Below are positions 42,693 through 49,817 of a stretch of 64,000 nt of DNA, piece after piece. The DNA is from Microvirga sp. ACRRW. Its GTDB lineage: Bacteria > Pseudomonadota > Alphaproteobacteria > Rhizobiales > Beijerinckiaceae. The translations under genes and the position numbers were made by a program. How positions within the stretch are numbered: the stretch's first letter is position 1; every line of letters begins with the position of its first letter. Below the pieces are notes generated by a model. The model did not search any database. It was not told the DNA's origin and worked only from the letters and a program-made list of their open reading frames with translations. Where the stretch lies: contig NZ_JAKRNJ010000006.1 of NCBI RefSeq assembly GCF_022346925.1, positions 62,001 to 126,000 on the forward strand, read 5' to 3'.

Positions 42693-43373
42693 TCAGCGGG
42701 AAATGCCTGCGGCCACGACCGCGCGGACAATGGGCAAAAGGTCGGGCATCGTGTCGATCAGGCCGTCGGCACCCAGTTCCGCATGCGGCTTGTGGCTGTA
42801 GCCGTAAGTCACCGCGAAAGCGCGCAGGCCTGCGGCTTTCGCAGCCTGCACGTCGTGATAATTGTCGCCTACCATCAAAGCCGCCTCCGGCTCGCTTCCG
42901 AGGCGCTTCAGCGCCAGATGGACGGGCGCGGGATGCGGCTTGCGTTCGGCAAGGGTATCGCCTCCGACGACAGCATCGAAGAACCTCTGCAGATCGAGTG
43001 CTTCGAGAATATCGATGGTCGCCGCGTAAGGCTTGTTGGTCACGACGGCCAATGAGAGCCCGAGGCTTTTCAGGCTCTCCAATGTCTCACGCACGCCGGG
43101 ATAGGCTTGCGTGTGATGAGACGCGTTGGACTCATAAATCGCCAGGAAGCGCGCAACGAGCGTTGGCAGGCGTGACACGTCTCCGCTCGTGGCGACGATG
43201 GCGCGCTCGACCAGCTTCGCTGCCCCATCGCCGACCATGGATTTGGTCTCATCGAGCGTGATCTGTCGCAAGCCCTCCTCTTTCAGGAGAGTGTTCGTCG
43301 CGTCCTGAAGATCGCACGCGCTGTCGACGAGAGTCCCGTCGAGATCGAAGATGATCGCTTTCAGAAATGTCAT
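42693..43373 (-). CDS. gph: Phosphoglycolate phosphatase (HAD family)
   Basis: This 226-residue HAD hydrolase has motif I FDLDGTLVDS (nucleophile Asp), motif II VVTNKP, motif III Lys in ERKPHPAPV and motif IV MVGDNYHDVQAAKAAG. The C1 cap (TLLKEEGL...SHHTQAYPG) is typical of Gph, which dephosphorylates 2-phosphoglycolate from DNA repair or photorespiration; a close alternative is another small phosphomonoesterase. The ATG at 43373 lies 2 bp after the MocR stop, so both are co-transcribed. Confidence 0.92.
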   Translation of the reverse strand: MTFLKAIIFDLDGTLVDSACDLQDATNTLLKEEGLRQITLDETKSMVGDGAAKLVERAIVATSGDVSRLPTLVARFLAIYESNASHHTQAYPGVRETLESLKSLGLSLAVVTNKPYAATIDILEALDLQRFFDAVVGGDTLAERKPHPAPVHLALKRLGSEPEAALMVGDNYHDVQAAKAAGLRAFAVTYGYSHKPHAELGADGLIDTMPDLLPIVRAVVAAGISR

Positions 43374-43375
43374 GA

Positions 43376-44761
43376 CTAAACAATCGAAGACAGAGTGTTG
43401 GGGCCTTGGGAGAGAACTGTCGCCAGCAGCTTGAGGCCGCGTTCCAGCACGATCTGGCTCTGGGCAGCGCCAAGCGAAACGCGGATCGCATCCGGCGCCG
43501 GCCCGACGGCGAAAGCCTCGCTCGGAACGAGAGCAAGTCCCGATTGCCGCGCATGAATGCTGAGTTCGGACTTGCGCCAACGCTCGGGCAAAGTCAGCCA
43601 GAGATGATGGCCTTCCGGATGCGCCTGAAACTCAAGTCCCTTCAGCACACGGTGCGCAATCGCCTGTCGCGCAGCGCTTTCCTTCCGGATGGCGGATGTG
43701 ATGGCATTCATCGTGCCGTCCAGAATCCATTGCGATGCCAGGGCCGACATGAGCGGCGGCATCATGAGAGTCATGGCCCTGATCTCCGCCGCAAGGCGCA
43801 AGGTGTCGGGCAGGCCCGGCGTGACCACATAGGCCGTGCGCAGAGCGGGAGTCACACATTTCGACAGGGTGGCGATATGCCAGGTGATCTCGGGGGCAAG
43901 CGCCGCGATCGGCTTCGGCGCATGTGTGGGCAGCGCGCCATAGGCGTCGTCCTCGACAATCGCGATACCGTTGCGCCGAGCGACCTCGGCAATCATCTCG
44001 CGCCGCTCGTGCGACATGGTCACGGTCGCGGGATTGTGAATGGTCGGAACGCAATAGACCGCTTTCAGCCGCTCGCGCCTGCACAGCTCCTCAAGGGCTT
44101 CCGGCACGAGCCCTTCGCCATCCATCGCCGCCGGTATCAGCTTCACCTTGAGTTGGTCGGCAATCGCCTTCAGGCCTGGATAGGTGAGATCGGGAACGCA
44201 GATCGCATCGCCTGCTTGCGTCAGAACCCGCACGATGGCGTAGAGCGCCGTCTGAGCTCCTGCGGCTACCACGACGCGGTCAACGGGGATCACGCCCAAG
44301 CGCGGCTCCAGCCATTGGGTGGCCGCGATGCGATCCGGCTTCGCGCCGACGCTCTCCTGGTAATGCAGGCACAGAAGGCCTTGAGGCGATGAGAGCACGC
44401 CCGCGATTCCATCCTGAATGCGCTCCCGCAACCTCGCCTCCACAGGCTGCGGAGGCATGTTCATGCTCAGATCGACGATGGGAGCCCCGGACGATGGGGC
44501 AACCTCCCCCTCCCGAGATTTCCCGCTGACGAAACTCCCCCGCCCCGCATTGGCTTCGATCAATCCCATCCGGCGCGCCTCGTTGAAGGCACGCGTCACA
44601 GTGGTGAGGTCTACACCAAGCTCCTTCGCCAGCATGCGTTGCGGCGGCAGGCGGTGCCCTGGCTTGAGACGGCCGGACCGCACATCGGCCAGAAGGGCCT
44701 CTGCAATGGCCAGATATTTCGGACCTCGCTCAGCCTCGATCTGCGGCATCCAGGACAACAC
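43376..44761 (-). CDS. MocR-type regulator (GntR HTH fused to aminotransferase fold)
   Basis: This protein of about 461 residues joins an N-terminal winged helix of GntR type (GPKYLAIAEALLADVRSGRLKPGHRLPPQRMLAKELGVDLTTVTRAFNEARRMGLIEA) to a fold-type I aminotransferase domain. That domain has VVVAAGAQTALYAIVRVL, IVEDDAYG and TLSKCVTPALR with the PLP lysine at about residue 301. MocR regulators sense PLP, amino acids or related compounds. The frame runs to a GTG at 44800, but that start lies inside an operator half-site; AAGGA favours GTG 44761 or TTG 44758. Divergent from the DUF983 gene and followed closely by gph. Confidence 0.9.
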   Translation of the reverse strand: MLSWMPQIEAERGPKYLAIAEALLADVRSGRLKPGHRLPPQRMLAKELGVDLTTVTRAFNEARRMGLIEANAGRGSFVSGKSREGEVAPSSGAPIVDLSMNMPPQPVEARLRERIQDGIAGVLSSPQGLLCLHYQESVGAKPDRIAATQWLEPRLGVIPVDRVVVAAGAQTALYAIVRVLTQAGDAICVPDLTYPGLKAIADQLKVKLIPAAMDGEGLVPEALEELCRRERLKAVYCVPTIHNPATVTMSHERREMIAEVARRNGIAIVEDDAYGALPTHAPKPIAALAPEITWHIATLSKCVTPALRTAYVVTPGLPDTLRLAAEIRAMTLMMPPLMSALASQWILDGTMNAITSAIRKESAARQAIAHRVLKGLEFQAHPEGHHLWLTLPERWRKSELSIHARQSGLALVPSEAFAVGPAPDAIRVSLGAAQSQIVLERGLKLLATVLSQGPNTLSSIV

Positions 44762-44786
44762 GTTTCCTTGACCTTCTTGTCTTGTA

Positions 44787-44797
44787 ATTGTATGGAT
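44787..44797. promoter_or_regulatory. Third MocR operator half-site
   Basis: ATTGTATGGAT occurs here exactly as in the left arm of the inverted repeat at 44884-44910, in the same orientation and 97 bp away (about nine helical turns). It overlaps the GTG at 44800, which argues that the real MocR start is downstream. Confidence 0.6.
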
Positions 44798-44883
44798 CAC
44801 TTACGAAATATATCGGGCAATTACAGGCCGCAACTTCGCACAAAGCCCGTCAGAGGCCCTCTTTTCTAGCGAATTTACAAGTT

Positions 44884-44910
44884 ATTGTATGGATCGTCAA
44901 TCCATACAAT
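44884..44910. promoter_or_regulatory. Perfect inverted repeat, probable MocR operator
   Basis: ATTGTATGGAT (44884-44894) and ATCCATACAAT (44900-44910) form an 11-bp perfect inverted repeat around a 5-base spacer CGTCA. It ends 27 bp before the DUF983 start and lies between it and the divergent MocR gene. MocR proteins commonly bind repeated sites in such divergent promoters. Confidence 0.75.
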
Positions 44911-44937
44911 TGCACTGAGCCTTTTGGAGGACACGAC

Positions 44938-45324
44938 ATGACGGCGACTCCCACGGCAATGGAATCCATCCTCAAATACGGTCTCAAGTGCCGATGCCCG
45001 AAATGCGGGAAAGGCCGACTCTTCAACGGTTTCCTCACCCTGGCGCCGCGCTGCGAGGCATGCGGCCTCGATTTCTCCTTCGCCGATCCGGCGGACGGCC
45101 CCGCCTTCTTCGTCATGATGACGATGGCCATTCCGGCAACGGCGTTCGGGGTGTGGATCGAAATGGCCTATGAGCCAAGCCTATGGGTGCATCTGCTCAC
45201 GACGCTGCCGTTCATGCTGCTGAGCTGCATCCCGACGATCCGACCGTTCAAGGGCATGCTGGTGGCGAGCCAATATTTCCACAAGGCAGAGGAAGGCCGC
45301 TTCGCCGTTCAGAAGCGCCAGTGA
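44938..45324 (+). CDS. DUF983 family membrane protein
   Basis: This 128-residue protein has an N-terminal zinc-ribbon-like part (Cys18, Cys20, Cys23 and Cys39, Cys42 in KCRCPKCGKGRLFNGFLTLAPRCEACGLDF) and two membrane helices (about 57-78 and 82-104) with FADPADGPAFFVMM, the DUF983 signature. The family is widespread in alphaproteobacteria, often near cytochrome oxidase or cofactor genes, and has no confirmed function. GGAGG precedes the ATG. Its promoter carries the perfect inverted repeat expected to be bound by the divergent MocR regulator. Confidence 0.9.
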   Translation: MTATPTAMESILKYGLKCRCPKCGKGRLFNGFLTLAPRCEACGLDFSFADPADGPAFFVMMTMAIPATAFGVWIEMAYEPSLWVHLLTTLPFMLLSCIPTIRPFKGMLVASQYFHKAEEGRFAVQKRQ

Positions 45325-45422
45325 CACTCTTCAATAAACCTGACAGCCCGCGCGTCATCTTTCCCTAGGGCCGGCATCTAGTATATTCCTGTGCTCCCTG
45401 CCCGATAAGGAGTTTGCTTCCG

Positions 45423-45899
45423 ATGAGCCTTGAATCCGTTCGCGCCTTTTTCTCCCAGAAAGCACCGGACATCGAGATCATCGAGATGAAGACGAGCACG
45501 GCGACGGTCACGCAGGCCGCTGAGGCTCATGGCGTCGAGCCGGGTCGGATCGCCAAGACCCTGTCGCTGCGTGTGGGCCAGCGCAGTTTTCTGGTCGTCA
45601 CCAGAGGCGACGCCCGTCTCGACAATCGCAAGGTGAAGGCGGCTTTCGGCGGAAAGGCCTCGATGCTGGATGCGGAGCAGGTTCACTCGCTGACCGGCCA
45701 TCCGGTCGGGGGCGTATGCCCCTTCGGGCTCGCAACACCCCTGCCCGTCTATTGCGACATTTCGCTCAAGACCTTCGACGAGGTCGTGCCGGCTGCAGGT
45801 TCCATTCATACGGCCGTGCGGATCGACCCGCAGCGGATGGCGGCCCTCGTGGGCGCGGATTGGGTGGATGTCTGCCAGGAGCCTCCGGCGGAGGCGTGA
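45423..45899 (+). CDS. YbaK/EbsC-family aminoacyl-tRNA deacylase
   Basis: This 158-residue protein has the YbaK/ProX editing fold: TVTQAAEAHGVEPGRIAKTLSLRVGQRSFLVVTRGDARLDNRKVKAAFGGKASMLDAEQVHSLTGHPVGGVCPFGLATPLPVYCDISLKTFDEVVPAAGSIHTAVRIDPQRM. The conserved Lys (AKTL) and GxxPG-like VGGVCPFG loop are present. It probably hydrolyses mischarged tRNA (Cys-tRNA-Pro or Ala-tRNA-Pro type). The ATG at 45423 is 10 bases after AAGGAG. It follows the DUF983 gene by 98 bp and may be independent. Confidence 0.9.
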   Translation: MSLESVRAFFSQKAPDIEIIEMKTSTATVTQAAEAHGVEPGRIAKTLSLRVGQRSFLVVTRGDARLDNRKVKAAFGGKASMLDAEQVHSLTGHPVGGVCPFGLATPLPVYCDISLKTFDEVVPAAGSIHTAVRIDPQRMAALVGADWVDVCQEPPAEA

Positions 45900-45960
45900 G
45901 ACGGCTTATTCATCTTTAGGATGATTGCTTGACGTTGCGTAAGATGGTTAATGCGACGTT

Positions 45961-46077
45961 ATGACCGAACCGAACAGACACCCCGGCAATGATGCCCTCG
46001 CAAAAGTTTGCGACTTCCTCATGTTGGTCGTCGGCATCGGCTTCCTGAGCCTGGCCTTAAACGTCGTGCACGTGTAA
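45961..46077 (+). CDS. 38-residue single-pass membrane microprotein
   Basis: The frame ATG ACC GAA ... GTG TAA encodes 38 residues, MTEPNRHPGNDALAKVCD followed by a single hydrophobic helix (FLMLVVGIGFLSLALNVV). The composition is that of a small inner-membrane protein. There is no strong Shine-Dalgarno, so support is modest. A GGCGCG/CGCGCC hairpin follows at about 46080-46095. Confidence 0.4.
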   Translation: MTEPNRHPGNDALAKVCDFLMLVVGIGFLSLALNVVHV

Positions 46078-46230
46078 AGGGCGCGCTCTCGCGCCTGTAT
46101 TTCCTTTGAAATCCACCGATTTTTAACCCGCGCAGGGCACAAAAAAGACGATTGACGGGTTGCGCAAGGCCTCGGCCGCCATTAGCAAAGCCCACACGAT
46201 TTCGACACCAACCACTTCGGAGGAGCCGGA

Positions 46231-46464
46231 ATGCCCCACGAAGCTTACTGCGTTGCGTATCGCGATAAGCGCTGGTCTGTTCTTCATCGAGGCCGGGATA
46301 TCGGTGCGTTTTACTTCCGCACCAATGCGCTGAAGTTCGCCGTCACCTCAGCCTATCGAAACGGCGAATCCGCATCTCCTGCGGTCTATATTCTCGACCG
46401 GAATGGCGCTCTCTATACCGCCTGGAATTGGAATCGGGACTTCATCAGCGTGGATGTCGACTGA
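46231..46464 (+). CDS. Small conserved-type hypothetical protein
   Basis: This 77-residue soluble protein is preceded by GGAGGAG at ideal spacing. The sequence (AYCVAYRDKRWSVLHRGRDIGAFYFRTNALKFAVTSAYRNGESASPAVYILDRNGALYTAWNWN) suggests an alpha-beta fold resembling DUF2188-type small proteins that read as W-x-V...G....F.tk..A...A...A.......V.V....G. Function is unknown. It stands alone between YbaK-like and tRNA-Pro genes. Confidence 0.75.
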   Translation: MPHEAYCVAYRDKRWSVLHRGRDIGAFYFRTNALKFAVTSAYRNGESASPAVYILDRNGALYTAWNWNRDFISVDVD

Positions 46465-46486
46465 GCCGCCTTGAATGCGGCGTCGT

Positions 46487-46624
46487 TCACTCGGGTGCGA
46501 AAGCTGACCGGAACGATTTCAGCTCCATCCTCTGCGTACGGCCGAGGCTCAAGATCCTCAAGACAGGCGGCATGATCAGGCCAGCCAGCGAGGCGACGAC
46601 CGCGCAGGTCAGAAAAGCTGCCAT
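46487..46624 (-). CDS. 45-residue membrane microprotein
   Basis: On the minus strand GAGGGAG stands 7 bases before an ATG at 46624 that opens a 45-residue frame. It has one hydrophobic helix (AAFLTCAVVASLAGLIMPPVL) and a basic tail (RILSLGRTQRMELKSFRSAF). The ribosome-binding site and typical inside-positive tail support it. It ends 23 bp from the convergent stop of the gene at 46231-46464. Function unknown. Confidence 0.55.
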   Translation of the reverse strand: MAAFLTCAVVASLAGLIMPPVLRILSLGRTQRMELKSFRSAFAPE

Positions 46625-46863
46625 AAAAAAGCTCCCTCTTCACTCACCCGGCGATTCCGCCGGTCGCAAGGAAGATTGAAACCTCACGCTTGCCGGAAAC
46701 TTGCAGGAACGGCTCATTCCGCGGGAAACGCGCCATGCTCAAGCTGAACAATGGCAAGCTCTATCGCCTGATGTGCATTTCAGCCCTGTTTCGCTGTGAA
46801 TGTGCATTTCAGGGGTTGCGAACCAGCCCATCCGAAGCTAATTGACACAAGCCGTTCAAGGCG

Positions 46864-46941
46864 TCGGAGCGTAGCGCAGCCCGGTTAGCGCACTAGTCTG
46901 GGGGACTAGGGGTCGGAGGTTCAAATCCTCTCGCTCCGACC
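46864..46941 (+). tRNA. tRNA-Pro (GGG)
   Basis: The 78-nt gene has acceptor stem CGGAGCG / CGCTCCG, D arm AGCCCGGTTAGCGC, anticodon stem CTAGT / ACTAG with loop CTGGGGG (anticodon GGG), T arm GGAGGTTCAAATCCTC and encoded CCA. A TTGACA box lies at 46842-46847. Confidence 0.95.
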
Positions 46942-47602
46942 ATTCTTTCAAAGCCTTAGAACGTATCGGCTCCCGGCAGGCCTCCCCCGAAAGCATGCTG
47001 TCGCCCCCGTGCCGACGGCTATGTTCAAAATCCGCGAACGATTCCAGCTGGCGATAAGCTGAACCCTTTTCATGGCTTCACTGGCGGCAGGATTAGCCGC
47101 AAAGGCGCCTCTGAGATGAACTCTGCCGCCTATCAGGGCAAATGCTTTGCAAGCTGTTCAGAATGGGGCGGGACGATCTTCGCACCGGCGAGCAGAACTA
47201 TAACGGTCAGCGCTGAATACGGCTTCGGAGGTATGATGATCCGAGCCGATTTCCGAAAACCCTGAGTTTGCAGCAGATCTCTTGCACGCAAGATGCAGTA
47301 TTGCCGGCACGGAAAATCATTGCCCTTAAGGTTTTCAGCGCGTGGGCCGGCAGCAAACCTGCGGCAGCAAAGCTGTCCTGATCTGTTAAGCCAATGGCTT
47401 ACTTGGTCAAGCAAGGTCGTCCGGTTCACGTAGGATACTTACCGCGCCTTCGTCTGCCGTGAGAGGCGCAGACGATGCGTATCCCGAACGGTTCGCCTGC
47501 TTCATCCTGCCTTGAAATTGGGTCGGCACCGCTAGCCCGACATTGGCCGTGAGAAGCCAAGCCCGTCCGGATTCCAGCAATGATCATTGAGAGGAGACCG
47601 CC
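46942..47602. other. 661-bp region without supported genes
   Basis: Downstream of tRNA-Pro. A minus frame at 47133-47429 (98 codons) lacks a ribosome-binding site and protein-like composition. I see no direct repeat of the tRNA 3' end, integrase remnant or IS end. The last part must hold the promoter of the gene at 47603. Confidence 0.5.
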
Positions 47603-47971
47603 ATGAAATCACCGATACTGGCCGTCGCGCTCCCGTTGGCGCTTCTGTCCGCCGGCCCGGCTCTCGCCCAGAGCATGTGCGTCATCGCGGGCGATCCGGC
47701 CATCATGGGAGCGAACATGAGCGCTGCCTTCGATGTCCAGGCCGGGCAAGGATGCATGTCAGACATTCGTCCCCAAGGCACGCTCAGCAGCTCGGAAATC
47801 AGCCAGCGGCCGCAGCACGGCACCCTCAAGATGGTCGACAAGGATACGTGGACCTATGAGCCCGCTCCGGGCTACAAGGGCTCCGACAGCTTCGCGATCA
47901 CGGCGCAAGGGCAGAGCATCGATCAGAAGCCTGGCACCTCCGTGCTCAGCTACAGAGTCAACGTCCGATAA
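47603..47971 (+). CDS. Secreted protein with Ig-like/cadherin-type domain
   Basis: This 122-residue protein has a signal peptide (cleavage after ALAQ), then a single beta domain. It contains RPQHGTLKMVDKDTWTYEPAPGYKGSDSFAITAQGQ, the pattern of bacterial Ig/cadherin-like (VCBS/Big-type) repeats (P..G.........Y.P..g..G.D.f.y). Two cysteines (about 26 and 51) could pair. GAGAGGAG precedes the ATG. It may be a periplasmic adhesin-like or structural protein; one isolated repeat is unusual since the motif usually occurs in long arrays. Confidence 0.75.
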   Translation: MKSPILAVALPLALLSAGPALAQSMCVIAGDPAIMGANMSAAFDVQAGQGCMSDIRPQGTLSSSEISQRPQHGTLKMVDKDTWTYEPAPGYKGSDSFAITAQGQSIDQKPGTSVLSYRVNVR

Positions 47972-48021
47972 CAGCAGGCGGGCCAGGGTCCGGGGCTTCC
48001 CCGGACCTCTCTTACCGCCTG

Positions 48022-48381
48022 CTAGCGCCCGAGCGCCGCACGGGCTGCCGCGAGGGCCTGTTCACAAGAGGCCGCGTTCCCCGCCTGGTCCGCTTCACGT
48101 GCCTGGGCAAGAGCCGCGAGAATCTGCGTGTAATCGGAACCTTCGCCAAGGCGCCCCTCGGCACGGGCAATCGAGCCGGGAGTTGGCTGATGGTGCTCGG
48201 TGGCAGCACTGCTTTCATCTCCCATGCGCCCGGTTCCCGCAGTGGTGTCGATGCGGGCATCGACCTCCGCCTGGAGCCGGTCGATCTCGGGGCCGCAAGG
48301 CTCCGCCCTAGCGATGCTTGGCATCAGAAGCGCCATCCCCAGCAACAGGACGGTGATCAGAAATCTGGTCGGCTCGAACAT
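48022..48381 (-). CDS. Secreted small helical protein
   Basis: This 119-residue protein has a signal peptide (hydrophobic core residues 6-23, cleavage after IARAE). The mature part is helical with two cysteines (EPCGPEIDRLQAEVDARID and ASCEQALAAARAALGR) that probably join the ends of a helical hairpin. No family is recognised. The ATG at 48381 begins the signal; a longer frame to 48420 exists. Confidence 0.65.
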   Translation of the reverse strand: MFEPTRFLITVLLLGMALLMPSIARAEPCGPEIDRLQAEVDARIDTTAGTGRMGDESSAATEHHQPTPGSIARAEGRLGEGSDYTQILAALAQAREADQAGNAASCEQALAAARAALGR

Positions 48382-48759
48382 GAGACAGCCTCTTCGCAAC
48401 AATCGGCCATTCAACAGCATCGCTCACAGTAGATCTTCGCCGCCGACCTGCTTGATCGAACCGGACAGCGGATTGACAGTCTTGGACAATCGCTGGGCTT
48501 GTCTTTCGCCATGCGCAATTCTCGCGATGTCATGAGCCTTCCGCGCAGACATGAAAAGGCCCGCCCCACGTGTGGTGGAACGGGCTAGTCGCAGAGGAGT
48601 CTCGGGAGGAGCTTGTCCTAAACTATCGACCTTCCCTCTTGTTGCAGGCATGCGTCATTTCGGCCCCGAATTTCATCAGCTGGGATCAGGAAGCCGCAAC
48701 GATGTCGCTCACGAGAAGGCATCGTGCGCGCTATGGAACAATATCTTTGCCAAGGCCCA
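48382..48759. other. 378-bp region without supported genes
   Basis: Small frames in both directions here look like shadows. On the minus strand a hairpin (GCCCG...CGGGC with inner CCAC/GTGG) at about 48556-48587 runs into CTTTT and could terminate the O-acetylation operon ending at 48760. Confidence 0.45.
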
Positions 48760-49806
48760 TCAATTGGCGCTGGCTGAGCGATTACCCAGCGATGGCGTCA
48801 CATTGCTCTGGCTTGTCTTGACGCGCTGCAGGGTTGCGATGATGGCATCCTCGAAGCGGTCGGCGAGTGCACGGCGAATGTGCACTTGATCGATGAACAG
48901 ATCGGCGTTCTTGAACTCGGGGCGGTCATCCCACCAATCGACAAGCATCGCTCCTGGGCGCCTTGCCGCGAGATCGTAAAAACGTTTCCTGCATGCCTGA
49001 TAGGATGCGTGCCGAGGCGTTTTGGGGGCGGGCTGCATGGCAGAGAACACCGGCGGCATCGCCAGGACCAGGACCGTCTCGGCAGGCAGGGACTTCAGCT
49101 GAGCTTCCAGGGCATCCGCGCCGGGAAACGGCTCTACCGTGTTGCCATGCTGGTCATTGGCCTTGGCGAAGAGCACTTCCTTTTTCCGCACCGGGTTTCT
49201 CATAAGCGGTTCGTACATGGGCTCATAATCCCAGAACCCATCTTCGCCGGTGACCTTGGTGCTCCGGCTTGTCTGGAAGCTCCGGGCAACCTGCTCGAGA
49301 CTGCTGAGGCGAACGAGCCCTTGCAGATATTCCAGTGTCGACCGGCTGTAGAGCCAGAATGGAAACGGTTTCTCGGTCGGCAGCTTCGGATCGCGCGTGC
49401 ACCAGGTCCCACGATCAATGGTCATCACGATGGCATCGGTCTTGCCGGGATGGTGCCGGACGAACCAGTCGAGCATCGTCAACTGACCGCGAACCGGGGC
49501 CGCGGGCATCGAGAGCTGCGCGAACGGGATTCCCGTCTGCTCGATCAACCTGGCGGGCCTGATTAGGGCAATCGTGGAATTTCCGATGATGGCTCCGGTG
49601 AACTTGGGATTGCGTCCGACGCTCGCCGTCGCATCGCCGGGCCGCTGCCCCTTGAGCCACGGTTCCCGCGCCAAGGGAGAGCGGCCGGTGTCATAAGGAT
49701 CGATGAGATAAAGCGCGGCAACGACGAGGGCGAAGAGGCCAATCGTCAGCCCTGTGCTCCACACAGCAAATCGGCGCCATACGTGATCTGGTTGTTCGCT
49801 CACCAT
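48760..49806 (-). CDS. SGNH/AlgJ-DltD-like membrane-anchored protein, partner of MBOAT
   Basis: This 348-residue protein has an N-terminal membrane anchor (about 12-35) and an extracytoplasmic domain. It has FTGAIIGNSTIALIRPARL, where GNS takes the place of the GDS/GSS nucleophile motif, VMTIDRGTWC in mid domain, AMPPVF, and a C-terminal FIDQVHIRRALADRF with the D-x-x-H pair of SGNH esterases. Proteins of this kind next to an MBOAT transfer acetyl groups to exported polysaccharides (AlgI/AlgJ, PatA/PatB logic). The start at 49806 lies 11 bp after the MBOAT stop. Confidence 0.75.
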   Translation of the reverse strand: MVSEQPDHVWRRFAVWSTGLTIGLFALVVAALYLIDPYDTGRSPLAREPWLKGQRPGDATASVGRNPKFTGAIIGNSTIALIRPARLIEQTGIPFAQLSMPAAPVRGQLTMLDWFVRHHPGKTDAIVMTIDRGTWCTRDPKLPTEKPFPFWLYSRSTLEYLQGLVRLSSLEQVARSFQTSRSTKVTGEDGFWDYEPMYEPLMRNPVRKKEVLFAKANDQHGNTVEPFPGADALEAQLKSLPAETVLVLAMPPVFSAMQPAPKTPRHASYQACRKRFYDLAARRPGAMLVDWWDDRPEFKNADLFIDQVHIRRALADRFEDAIIATLQRVKTSQSNVTPSLGNRSASAN

Positions 49807-49817
49807 GGTGCGCCCGC

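Noticed and set aside
47133-47429. 98-codon minus-strand frame downstream of tRNA-Pro
   Set aside because: No ribosome-binding site, no recognisable domain and mixed composition; more likely non-coding.
48424-48889. Small frames on both strands around 48.4-48.9 kb
   Set aside because: They overlap a hairpin and the 3' end of the SGNH-like gene, and lack start signals.
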